Shown here: positions 1-9,700 of the stretch, piece by piece | Position numbering within the stretch: the stretch's first letter is position 1 | Layout: each line of letters starts with the position of its first letter | Source: Chromera velia | Lineage: Eukaryota; Sar; Chromeraceae | Assembly: GCA_018398765.1 (NCBI GenBank) | Contig: JAHBMJ010001364.1 | Location: 1 to 31,973 of the forward strand | Direction of reading: 5' to 3' | DNA: 31,973 nucleotides | Notes under the pieces: generated by a model | What the model saw: the letters and a program-made list of their open reading frames with translations, nothing else | Told to the model about the DNA's origin: nothing | Databases searched by the model: none | Translations under genes and position numbers: made by a program

Positions 1-84
1 GCAGCATCACTGGGGGCGCGTTTCTGTTCTTCATGCTGAATGAACGTTCGCGCTGACTGCTGACCTCGGCGGATGGAAATGCAG
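1..84 (+). other. End of an upstream intron of the SLC33A1-like gene
   Basis: No exon could be fixed here. The frame that the transporter uses downstream carries a TGA at 61-63, and there is no AG dinucleotide between that stop and the first 28-bp repeat copy. The transporter exon must therefore begin inside the repeat array. Two CTGAC motifs (within 53-65) lie 20-30 nt upstream of the first ATGCAG and would suit a branch point. A short open stretch (3-56) in another frame could be coding but has no recognisable similarity. Confidence 0.5.
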
Positions 85-190
85 ATCACAGAATACGGAA
101 TGCCAAATGCAGATCACAGAATACGGAATGCCAAATGCAGATCACAGAATACGGAATGCCAAATGCAGATCACAGAATACGGAATGCCAA
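79..190 (+). repeat. 28-bp minisatellite, four identical copies, spanning a splice acceptor
   Basis: Four head-to-tail perfect copies of a 28-bp unit lie at 79-106, 107-134, 135-162 and 163-190. Each unit starts with ATGCAG, a good 3' splice site by the standards of this window, followed by the first codons of the transporter exon (ITEYGMP when read in copy 4). Copy 4 runs directly into unique coding sequence. Three extra units add 84 nt, a multiple of three, so an exon starting in copy 1 or copy 4 is in frame, while copies 2 and 3 would shift frame. All three frames through the array are open. Confidence 0.95.
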
Positions 191-518
191 AGGAGCAGCT
201 CGCAGCGCTCGCACCTCTCTTGCTCCCAGTCGGCATCGCGCTTCCTGTTCTGGTCAGTCTCTCCTCTCCTGTGCAGCCGCTTTCGAAAGCCTTCTGATTT
301 TGATTTTCTCCCCGAGAGAAACCAGCAGGGTGGTCTGTGAGAAGGTGGAAGCGTTTGCTTTTTTCCTTGGCCTTACACGATCCTTGCAATGGCCGCATTT
401 CTCTTCCCTCTCGAGAAAGTGCATGCACATGCAGAAAGAAAAGTTGACTGAACGAATTCCTTCCGAAATCTCTCTCTTTCTCTTTCTTTCTCTCTCTGTG
501 TCGGTGTATGTCTGTGGA

Positions 519-572
<54 letters not shown>

Positions 573-1077
573 TGCAGGTTGGCAAATGGACGGCAGGGCC
601 TCGCTCTCTGTCCTACTACATGTGGGGCCTTTTCGCGAAGCTCTGCATGCTCCCGCTCTGGGCTCTGGTGTTGGCGCTCACTCTCAAAGTTTTCGCACGG
701 CCGCATGGGGGAGGGGAAGAGTCGGCCTCCGTGGAGACTCCTGAAGAGACACTCGCAGTTTCTGACAACGGTGTGGGAGCATCTGGCCCTGTAATCCCTC
801 TCTGGTTCTATGTGGTCCTGTACGCAGTCTCGACTCTCTGGGATGTTGCGGGACAAGTCATGTTTGTGTCACAAGTCAGTCAGAGTGAGGGGGAATTAGG
901 ACTGGATTTTTGGCCGTCTGGCGGGCTTGCTTCTTCGTTGATACGGCAGGAGGCAAACAAAAAGTAGTTTGCCAGCCGGGGATTGGGACTCTCTCTCTCT
1001 CTCCCCCACTCCGTTTCTCTGCATGCGTGCACAATACAGATGTGTGTGTGTGAGTGTGTGTGTGTGTGTGTGTGCGT

Positions 1078-1155
<78 letters not shown>

Positions 1156-2844
1156 ACGGGTTCAGATGTATCGAGAGGGATGCCAAACAATGAGGGGTCC
1201 TGTCTCCCATCTTACCTGTCAATCTGACAGCCAGTCGTCCGTCCGCATGCATGTGGCTCTGTAAGATGAAGCCTAGCTGCACAGCGTCTTGTCTCTTGTG
1301 CTTTTTCTACCTCTCGTTTCTTTCTTCTGTGCCCGTGTTCCGGTGAGACGAATGAAAAAAAAAAGAACCACCCACACACACACCGCCACCCCCACCCCCA
1401 CAACCACACCACAGGCCCTTTGTTTTGTCTCCTGCGTGATCCCCTGCGTGCTGGTTTCCCCCCCCGGATGTGTGAGTAAGTCTGTGCGTGTCTGCGTGCA
1501 TGCAGATGTCCTTCTTCGCCAAGATCAGCGACCCGTCAATAGGAGGGACCTACATGACATTTCTGAACACGATCGCAAATGCTGGAGGAACGGTAGGAAG
1601 AAGTTAGGCGTGAATACGCGCGCGCGAGAGAGAGAGAGAGAGAGGACGACGACGGAGAATCTGACTGATGGGATATTCACTGAGTAGCAATTTTATTGAT
1701 GCATTGGCTGTCTGGTGCTTTCATGTTGGATCGACGGATACACGGATTCAAACATGGTCGTTCCTGATATATTGCTGTCCGCGTAGCTTCCAAAGTAACC
1801 CTCCTTCCGCCCTGTGGAGTGCCGCGAATGTCGATGTTGTTCCCATGCAGAGTGCATACTGACTGAGACATCGAGTGAGTCAGTGTTGTATTCTTTGGCG
1901 AGGAACCAGTGTTGATCCTCTCGGCCCCTTTTCCTTTGACGCACGCAGACAGAAGAAGAAGAGAGACCGGGACAGAGAAGGAGACAGATAGCATGCCTGA
2001 TTGATGACTGGTTCATTCCACAAGGAAGCTGCCTGCATGTCATGTGGTGTGTCTGCATGTCGTTTCTCTGCAGGCTCCGTAATCGTCTCTCTCCATCCCT
2101 CCCTTACTCGCTCCCTCCCTCACGCAATGCGTGTGCATGTATGCGACTCTGTGTGTGCATGTACGTGTGCAGCTCTCGCGTCCGTTTGCGCTGACGCTCC
2201 TCGAGCGGCTCTCTTTGCCCTCTTCTCGATTTTGGGACTCTCGCTGCGTCGAGGAGGCGACAGGAAAGGGGGTCGCTTCCTCCGCTTTCGGTCTCTTCTG
2301 GGCGAGCTTGACGCATCGTCTGTCCGCTTGGTGGAGAGGGGAGGGGACTGGAGGAGGTGCAGGTGAGTTCATCCTCGTCTCTCATCAGAAGACGGGGAAC
2401 GGCAGAGTGAATCTTCATGGTTGGACTCGAAGCTCCATGTTGGGATGAAAGCATTCACGGAAGCATGCGTTGCGTGGAAAATGCCTGCATGCATTCACCT
2501 TCTCTCCTGATCGAATTGTGCAGGAGGTTTTGAAAGACGTAAAACCAAGTGCATGGGAGATAGAAGGCTGCGTCCCTTTTCCTCCCTTGTCAGTCTGTGG
2601 ATCCTTCTCTGACTCTTTGTGGTGATCCACAGGTTGACGTATTCACTGTTGAGCTTCATGTACGTATTTGGATGCAGGGCTGCTAAGTTCAGAGTGTGAA
2701 GGGGAAATTGACGGGTTTTTTGTAGAACTGGCGGTGCTAGCTGGCTTTGGGTGGATTTGGCTCCTATTCTTCTGGCCGGTAGTTTTTTCATTGCAAGAAC
2801 TTCCAGAGACAAGCTGGAGAGTAGCGAGAAAAACGTCCGAATAG
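85..2844 (+). CDS. Acetyl-CoA transporter, SLC33A1 (AT-1) family, C-terminal part (5' end outside the window)
   Basis: Multi-pass membrane carrier of the SLC33 family, which moves acetyl-CoA into the ER/Golgi lumen for protein and glycan acetylation. Exons: 85 or 169 to 252, 578-874, 1506-1592, 2173-2362, 2678-2844 (TAG stop). Introns all start GT and end AG, and phases match (0, 0, 0, 1). Family landmarks in order: GMPKEQLAALAP and the helix ending LPVL; VGKWTAGP after the first junction; a helix at SYYMWGLFAKLCMLPLWAL; a helix at IPLWFYVVLYAV; the signature SFFAKISDPSIGGTYMT followed by LNTIANAGGT; and a last helix, DGFFVELAVLAGFGWIW, with a short polar tail ending in KTSE. The order and spacing follow human SLC33A1 to its C terminus. 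The luminal loop in exon 4 (2173-2362) is poorly conserved and has only one of the usual cysteines. The N-terminal half of the protein is missing because it lies left of the window. Confidence 0.9.
519..571 (+). repeat. (TC)n(TG)n compound microsatellite in transporter intron 253-577
   Basis: About eleven TC units run directly into about fifteen TG units, ending six bases before the exon at 578. It replaces a normal polypyrimidine tract just upstream of the CTGCAG acceptor. The same TC-then-TG order occurs on the sense strand of intron 3 in the minus-strand gene (22932-23012). Confidence 0.95.
1041..1152 (+). repeat. (TG)n microsatellite with periodic GA/GC interruptions, intron 875-1505
   Basis: Roughly 110 bp of TG repeats broken at intervals by TGAG and TGCG units, so it looks like a higher-order array of interrupted blocks rather than one pure run. 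It is intronic in the SLC33A1-like gene. Confidence 0.9.
1625..1644 (+). repeat. (GA)n microsatellite, intron 1593-2172
   Basis: A CG-rich start (CGCGCGC) followed by about nine GA units, shortly after the donor of the third visible transporter intron. It is the one clear purine-strand exception to the TG/TC sense-strand bias of the intronic repeats in this window. The rest of this 580-base intron has no feature I can name. Confidence 0.8.
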
Positions 2845-3016
2845 CTGAAGCCCTAGCTAGCTGGACTAGTAGCTGGAGCTAGTAAAGGCCAGCCAAAAAA
2901 CCTTAATTCAAACAAGAATTCAAAATGGTATACGTTTTATAATGTAAAAATGCATGTATTTATACATATTTAAAATTCAAGATACTATGATACTCCGGAC
3001 CACACTGTAAGTGATA

Positions 3017-3055
3017 AGTGCTTTAGTGGTGCCCTAGGTGGTGCCCTAAAGCACT
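3017..3055. repeat. Perfect 10-bp inverted repeat enclosing a direct repeat
   Basis: AGTGCTTTAG at 3017-3026 is matched by its exact reverse complement at 3046-3055. The 19-bp spacer and the right arm contain GTGGTGCCCTA twice, with a CCTAGG palindrome between. It can form a hairpin or cruciform; no function is assigned. Confidence 0.75.
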
Positions 3056-3358
3056 GTCGCCGTTTTGTTTTAGAGAGGTTGCCCCCGCAAACGGAAGGTA
3101 ACTAAACATATTATCAGTTTTGTGGCTGAGTTGAACTCAAGTAGGAAGGAGACCCCGCGCCACCCGCGCAACAACCACCAGCATGAGTAAGTTCACTGAC
3201 AGAATCAAGTGGCTAAGCTTATAGCCAATAACCAATCTATCTCTTCTTTCTTAGCTTGAGAGGGGGGCCTGGAAGAGCTCCACCTCCAAAGATCCCGGCT
3301 AGGATCCCGGGTCGTCCCCCAGAACCAAGGGGAGGCAGGAGAGGAGCTGGGCCATCAA

Positions 3359-3704
3359 AAGCTAAGGGTAATTTTCAAGAAAAAAAACAAAAAAAAAAAA
3401 ACGGTCTCCAGGGCAATTTTTTTTTTTTTTTTTTTTTTCGATGATAACTTCCATCAAGACATAACAACCATATGCAAGACCTTACAATACAAAAGCAACA
3501 GTTGTATAACAGTGTAACCACATTCATTTATCATTATAATAAAGAAACAATAGTATAACAACACTTAAACAATACTTGTTGATTCGTGTAACACATCAAC
3601 AACACTTAAACAACATATTTTTTAGTTTGACACCAGAAAAAAAACAAAAAACAAAGAAGTGAAAATGACTATTTTTTTTTTTTTTTAAATTACCCCTAGT
3701 CAGT
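3359..3704. repeat. Imperfect inverted repeat: CTARGGGTAATTT plus A/T tracts flanking about 270 bp
   Basis: The left arm (about 3359-3402) reads CTAAGGGTAATTTT and then a long A tract. The right arm (about 3671-3704) is a T tract followed by AAATTACCCCTAG, the near-complement. A second T run (about 3417-3438) lies 15 bases after the left A run and could pair with it. A similar A-run/CCGG/T-run hairpin lies at 3957-3992. The layout resembles the ends of a small inverted-repeat element, but the arms are imperfect and no flanking duplication is evident. Confidence 0.4.
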
Positions 3705-3843
3705 TTTGACGTTCAACGTTTTACCCAACAGATTTTTTTAGGCCCTAGTCCAGGCCTTTATTAAAAGTTTATTTGAATATTACCCTGCAAAGACCTAGGA
3801 ATTTAGACAGGAATTTAGAGGAATTTCGACAGGAATCTAAAAG

Positions 3844-3861
3844 AATTTAGAGCTCTAAATT
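3844..3861. repeat. 18-bp perfect palindrome
   Basis: AATTTAGAGCTCTAAATT is exactly self-complementary. It closes a run of degenerate 12-bp units built on AGGAATTTAGAC (3797-3850), so it may have arisen by inversion of one unit. Confidence 0.7.
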
Positions 3862-4340
3862 TCTAAACTTTGGAGGTCAATTTATCATGAACTGTGATGA
3901 GTTAGAACTTTATATTAACGGTGCTATAGCTATAGTTAATTCATCAGATAAATATTAAAAAAAAAACCGGAGATATTTTTTTTTTCTTTTTTAAATGGAG
4001 TGCAGGCTAGAGTGCAGCTAAAGTGCAGAGTGTATAAGTTAAACTATGACTTACATAACATTACCTTGTTGTAGATTGAGTTATAGACTTATAGCGTCAG
4101 AGATCAAATTACTCAGACAAAACTTCAAGACTGTGCATAGACAAAATCCACTCCAATATGCAGACATGTATCCAAACGCCGTCGGCAGACGAATTAGACA
4201 CCTTTCGACCAGCTCAATCTAGAGCTCGATGCTCCGTAGCGGAGACCATGCACATAATTTTGTGCCTCTCTACATACCTGCACGCCACGTGCAGCTGAAA
4301 TTCGGGCTGCATTACGGAAATTGGGGGCATTCTTGTAATC

Positions 4341-5498
4341 CTTCCTCATGAAGCAAGCAGGCACTCCGTCCTGTCCGGTCCCTGAATTACACGGGAGATT
4401 AAATAGGGCCTTCGGGCAGACACGGTCTGATTGTCATGGTCCCATGGGATGGGTAGACGGGGAGAGGAAGGAAGGAAACTTCACTGAATGGCGGAAGCAA
4501 AGGCACAGGAGGAGGGGGAAAGAAAACGGAGGGAGCAGAGGAAAGCGACGGGAGAGAACAAAAGGAAGCATGTTGCTCCTTGTCCATGGCGAGTGGTAAT
4601 GCAGAAAGGAGCGGTGAAGAAAAGGAAGTTCCTCAGACAGACCTCACTTTTCCTTCTCTCACGCAAGAGGGAGAGAGAAGGCATGACGGAACACAAAACA
4701 GAACGAGAGACAGGAACAGATCGCCTCTTCTGCGCGCACAAAAATGTCCACTTTCTCTGTCCAGCCCTCCCTGGTCGAGTCGAACGAAACTCATGTCAGA
4801 CAAAAAAAAAAAACAGATGGGTGGCATGCCCACGGCTACGCATTCACTTCGGGTCTGCGATACTCACAAGGTGACGCACGTTACACTCTTTCTCTCTCTC
4901 TTCTGCCATCGACTGTCGGATATTCACAAACACGGGGGGAGAAGGAAAGAGCTGCTATGTGTGCGCACTGCGAACGAACGAAGTCTGCCTGCCTATCAGA
5001 GGAAGAGGTCGGAAGGACGGACTTGGGGCGTGCTGCCCAGATGTGTGCATCGACTCCAGAATGAAGATCGATGTGTCTCTACCGTCTTCATCAGAGAGAG
5101 CACCGGAGCTCCCCAGAAGAGGGGATGCAAGAAGAAGCTAGGGGGACAGAAAGACTCGAGGCAGGTGCGATCAATCAACAGATGACAGAGAGAGACCTCT
5201 TCAAAGAAAATTTTTGATTCCCAAACCACCAAATTTACGTCTGTCTGTGTGTCTTTGACGGGCCGGAGTATCCAAGAGGAGAAGAGTGAAAGCGAGGAGA
5301 GAAGGCAAAGAGCCGACTGCAGAGACGAAATGTACAAATGCTTCGCTTTACAGGTACCGAGACAGAGACGGAGACAGGAACGGACTCCAAAACAACAAAA
5401 CCAAGCAGACAACCCGTCTGCTCTCGTCATTGAAAGTCGCATGCCAGAGATGTCAAAACATTCTGCCGTCTCATCGACAAGCACAGACCCCCCCCCGC
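4341..5498 (-). other. 3' flank / probable 3' UTR of the ISWI-like gene
   Basis: GC-balanced, purine-rich on the plus strand, hence pyrimidine-rich on the sense strand of the upstream-coded minus gene. Open frames occur on both strands, but they are low-complexity (Ser/Leu/Cys or Arg/Lys rich), have no domains and no splice continuity, so I call no gene. The boundary with the AT-rich block near 4340 may mark where the transcript ends; a canonical AATAAA on the minus strand was not identified with confidence. Confidence 0.45.
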
Positions 5499-6701
5499 TC
5501 AAAACAAAGGGGCTTCCATGTCTTCAGCCTGAAGGATTTCCTTCCCCCCCTCGGCCTCCTCTTCCTTCTCCTGCTCCCCGGAGGGAGGAAAGGGAACCGG
5601 GACAGCCACAGCCGATGCTGAGGGTGAAGCGGAACTGGAGGAGTCGGGAAGAGGGGAGGCATCTCGCATCACTTCGTCCTCTTCCCCCCCTTCTTCCGCT
5701 GGCGGAGGAGCCACGGGGGGGTCAGGAACGGGTGCGGTGGCTGAGGGTTTCTTGTTGAAGAAGGAATCGATTGTTTTTTGCTTCTTTTCATGATCCTTCT
5801 CATCGGCCTTTCGAGGCTTTGACTTGGAAGCGGAGTGAGAGGCAGAGCTGGATGACGAAGAGGAAGAGGAAGCAGCCCCTGCATTGCTACTCTCTCTAGA
5901 GACATCTCTGTCTTTGTCCTTGTCTTTGTCTTTCTGATGACTCTTCCGTTTGTGGCTGTGGTGATGGTGACTGCTGTGATGTTTGTGTTTGTGGGAATCG
6001 GAAGACTTTCGAACTTTCTTTGCCTTTTTGGAGGTGGAGGAAGCGGAAGAACCTCGGCGGTCGAGCGTCTTCCGTCCCCCCTCCTCTGCAGTGAGGCTCT
6101 CACTCGTGGTCTGTGTCTTTGTCTTCTTTTTGGCGGTAGAGAGACGCTGAGACAAAGGCTCACCATCGATTTTCTCTTCTCTCTTTGCTTTCTTTCTTTC
6201 CCTCTCCCGCTCTTTCTGCTCTTCAGTTCGCGGCGGTCTCTTTTTCTTTGCACTGGGTGCAACAGACGAATCATCCACTTCAATCAGCTCCTCCACAGAC
6301 CCCCGTCTCTCTTTCTCTTTGTCCTTTTCCTTCTTTCCTGTCTTCTTCTTCGACTTCTCCCCTTTGTTCTTCCCAGAACGCTCTTTCCCTTGCTTCCCCT
6401 TCCCATCCAAGATCGCGCTCCACGACTTGGCCGCACCGTCGGCAGACGCCGAGGACGAGGACGCTATCTGGGACAGCGTCTTCCCCTCCTTCCCTCCGGC
6501 GGGGGGAAACAGGGGCTTCGGCTTGACGCCGAGGGGAGCGAAGAAAGCCTGGGGGCGTTTGACAAGCTGTTTGGCCACGAGGATGTCTCTGATCTCGTTC
6601 TCCAGCTTTCTGGTCGCGTGGTTCTTGTGCTCGTCATACCTGTGCCAGTCGGGGTCGGAGAGGAAGAGCCCGAAGGCCGAAGCGGGGGCGTAGTCCTTCG
6701 G
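5499..6701 (-). other. ISWI-like protein, exon 35: basic C-terminal tail
   Basis: The last exon encodes residues 2171-2570. The first 60 residues ([16 protein letters not shown], then [20 protein letters not shown]) are the only ordered-looking part and match no domain I recognise. The rest is Lys/Ser-rich with a histidine cluster ([17 protein letters not shown]), poly-Ser and a Pro/Glu-rich end. Several basic runs could serve as nuclear localisation signals. The PIP box is listed separately. Confidence 0.88.
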
Positions 6702-9700
6702 CTGCAGACAGGCAGGGAGACATTCAGGCAGGCAGGGAGGGAGGGACAATCAGAGGGAAGAAGAGGGAGAATGAAGGTCAGAAACCTTTCGGTGCACCGT
6801 AAGGCACACAAAAATAGAAACGGAAAGGGTGCGAAAGCCAACAAGGAGCAAAGGGCCGAGCCAGACAAGCAGAGACAAAAAGCGGGGAAGAAAGAGCGAA
6901 GGCAAATGAATGAAAAGGCAACAAACACACGACAGACGAATGAATGACCAACCCACCTCGAGTTTCGGCCTGTTTTCCAGATGCGCGATGATTGCCTCCT
7001 GGGCCTCCCTCTTCCTTCCCAAAAAGGCCCGGTCGCTCTCTGTCATCTTGGGGCACTCTGTCCGGGAGTGCGCGGAGGCCTTGCAATTGGGGCACACGTT
7101 TCGGACGGCCGGTTTCTTTTCGGGTTTCTTCCTCTTCGCCTCCTTCTCACCTGCCTCTTGCTTACTGCCCCCTGCATCCCCCCCCTCCCCATCCCCTCCA
7201 GCAACCAGAGTCGCTGCAGATGCCGACCCAGAGGCGGATGATGAAGAGGAAGAGGACGAGGAGGAAGACGCCACAGAGGCATCCCCAGAATTGCCACTAC
7301 CCGCCGCAGTGGAATCGGCAGCGCCCGAGGCGCTCTCTGTCTCCTTCGGCTTGACTGCACACACACACCACACACACACACACACAGAGCACGCGACATG
7401 AGGACACTTTACGGCGGTGGATCGATGAAAAAAAAAAGAGCCAGAAGAAAAAAAGGAAAAGCAGAAGGGAAGATCAAATGGTGTCATACCCAAACGCCCC
7501 CCCCCCGAGCCGTATGAAAATAAAGCAACATAGCATAAAAAAGAAAAGCACGAGAGAGTCGCCACACCAACCTCATGACCTTCCGCACTTCTGCCTAACT
7601 CCTCCCCCCCCACACCACAGCCATGTAGTCAGTCAACAGGCCGACTGACTGAATGCGTCTTCCTTGATTCTTTCGGGAGGGCAGAGACACATGTCCTCCT
7701 TGTGTGCTGGCAGCCTGCAGTTCTTGCAGCAGGAAAACCACTGCTCGGGGGGGATGGGCTTTCTCAAGTTCTTCGGAAGCGGTCCTTTTCTCTTCGCAGC
7801 AACAGCAGCCGCCGCCTCTTCTCCCGCACCCTCCACCGCACCCTGCATCCACAGAAGAGGAAAGGATCCACAAATCGATGTGAAAAGAAGAGCGAAGCAG
7901 AGGGACAACTTCAACGACGGGGCCTGGAGGGAGTGCCGCAAATTCCATGCCTCCCTGCAAGCAGTTGGCAGCAGAAGAACAAACAGAAGACTACCGACCT
8001 CTCCTTTTTCTTTGTCTCCGTCGGCAGTTTCCTCCCCCGCCTCCTTCTTGTCTTTCGTCTGCGACATTTCTGCATGCTGTTTGTCTTTCTCGATGTATTT
8101 CGCGACAAGTCCCTGCAGGCATCAGGAGGGAGGCCGGCAAAGGCAGGCAGACAGAGCAGTTGAGCGAGAGAGAGAGCGCAAGAGATAAAGCAAAATGGCG
8201 AGCCCAGATGGAGCAGACGTACTTTCCTGCAGGGTCTGCACGAAAGAAAAAATAAGATATCGAAAGAAAGGAAGCAGCAAAAGCGAGAGGCCGCCCGGAG
8301 ACGCAAAAAGAAGCCACAGGAATACAAGTGTCAAAAGAAAAATTAGACAACCAGCACAACAGCGGCCGTCGACGGTTCTAGAGCTGAAAAGCGTCGAGCA
8401 AAGATGCAAAATCTGAAACCCAGATACATCGACGCGAGGCAAAGAGACAAGTCAGACAGACACCTCCCTGAATGCAGCCAGCCAAAAACCGACCGGAGGA
8501 AGAGCCTGAGCGAATGCCTTCCGGATTCTCATGTCGATTTCCCTCTCTTTCTCCCTGTGCTTCTTCGTGATGTCCTCCATCTCCTTTTTCGCCTGTTTCT
8601 CCTTTTCCTTCTCGTCCTTGTGCACGGCCATCTGGGCCTTCAGGGCGTCCTGCTGCTCTCGCTGCTTCCTCCTCTCTTCCTCGACTTCCGTGCGTTTCAT
8701 CTTCCGACGCTGCTGTGACTCTTGGAAGGCTCGGCAGTCGTTGCAGAGGAAGAGAATCATCTTGTGGTTGTTCACATCCCATCCCATCCTCTGAAGGCGG
8801 AGGAACCACGAGACTGGAGGATGGACTCGCCTGCACTCAGTCAGTCAGTCAGAGACGGGGGACAGGCGTTCGGGGGGTATGTACTTCTTTCGGTACGTTT
8901 TTTGTTTTCCAACAAAGCAACAGAAAAACGAAAGAGAAACGAAAAGGCAGAATAAAGAAGAATCAGGGGACAGGCGGAGGCAAAAGGAATTGATCGTGTT
9001 GACTTTACGAGGGGGCGAAAAGTCAGTCTCTATGTTGGACCAAAAGACCTTCACTGATCCTCAGCAGCAGAGACAAGAAGGAAAACTGACGCACGCGAAG
9101 TCTCCGGGGAAGCAGTCGAAGCAGTACGAAGTTGGACACTCCCGGCAGTGGAGCAGGTGCCCCCCCACGTTCGAGGCCCTCCGGTCGCACTCACAGCACG
9201 AATGCCAGGGGCAGAACCAGGACCCTTTCGGAACCCTGCAGGCATACAGGCATGAAGGCAAGAGGAGCAGAACAATGCATTCAACTCAAGCCGACTCAGT
9301 GCATGCATGTGAGTTCAACAATACAAAAGTAAATAAATTGAAAGAGCGAGGCAGGCAGGATGGGCCCAACCAACCATAAAAAACCAGATGAAACAAGGAA
9401 GCAAAGCAGATCCAGCGGTTTTACAACAAAAAAATCCACGTATCCCTCTGCAAGCCGACTACACGCACCCTTACGGATTCCGGAACTGTACGGGATCAAG
9501 CAAGACTGCCGAATGCGTCCATCCACTACTCTCTAGATCTACCCTGCCTGCCCACGACTCACTTCTCAAGGCCCACACACTCAAGATGGTACGGCTTCGG
9601 GCACCTGCAAGAGAAGCGAGGGACGATCGAGGAAGAAGGAGGAAGGGACAAGGTGTGAATGCAGCGAGACGAGTGAAGAGGATTAGAGGCAAAAATTGGA

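Larger units (their letters stand above)
2845..4340. other. AT-rich, non-coding convergent intergenic block
   Basis: Composition changes abruptly just after the transporter stop: long A and T runs, TATA-like strings, and no open frame longer than about 60 residues. The one such frame (3256-3444, plus) is Pro/Gly/Arg-rich and ends in poly-Lys and poly-Phe coded by homopolymers, so I do not call it a gene. Short direct repeats occur, for example ACAACACTTAAACAA near 3558 and 3600, and three tandem units of about 11 bp built on AGTGCAGCTA at 3998-4031. It may be an old non-autonomous transposable element or a degenerate intergenic tract. I found no target-site duplication or transposase. Confidence 0.6.

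Noticed and set aside
79..190. CRISPR-like array
   Set aside because: The 28-bp units are contiguous with no spacers; it is a minisatellite.
254..856. 200-residue minus-strand frame
   Set aside because: Its middle is translated TG/TC microsatellite, and it lies antisense to a conserved transporter exon.
4580..5185. 201-residue plus-strand open frame between the convergent genes
   Set aside because: Arg/Thr/Ser-rich, no domain, no splice continuity, lies over the likely 3' UTR.
6500..6701. HMG-box at the start of the last ISWI-like exon
   Set aside because: The [10 protein letters not shown] segment is reminiscent, but the later Trp and Lys positions of an HMG box do not follow.
5937..6947. 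336-residue plus-strand open frame
   Set aside because: Antisense of the Lys/Ser-rich last exon of the ISWI-like gene and its intron; low complexity.
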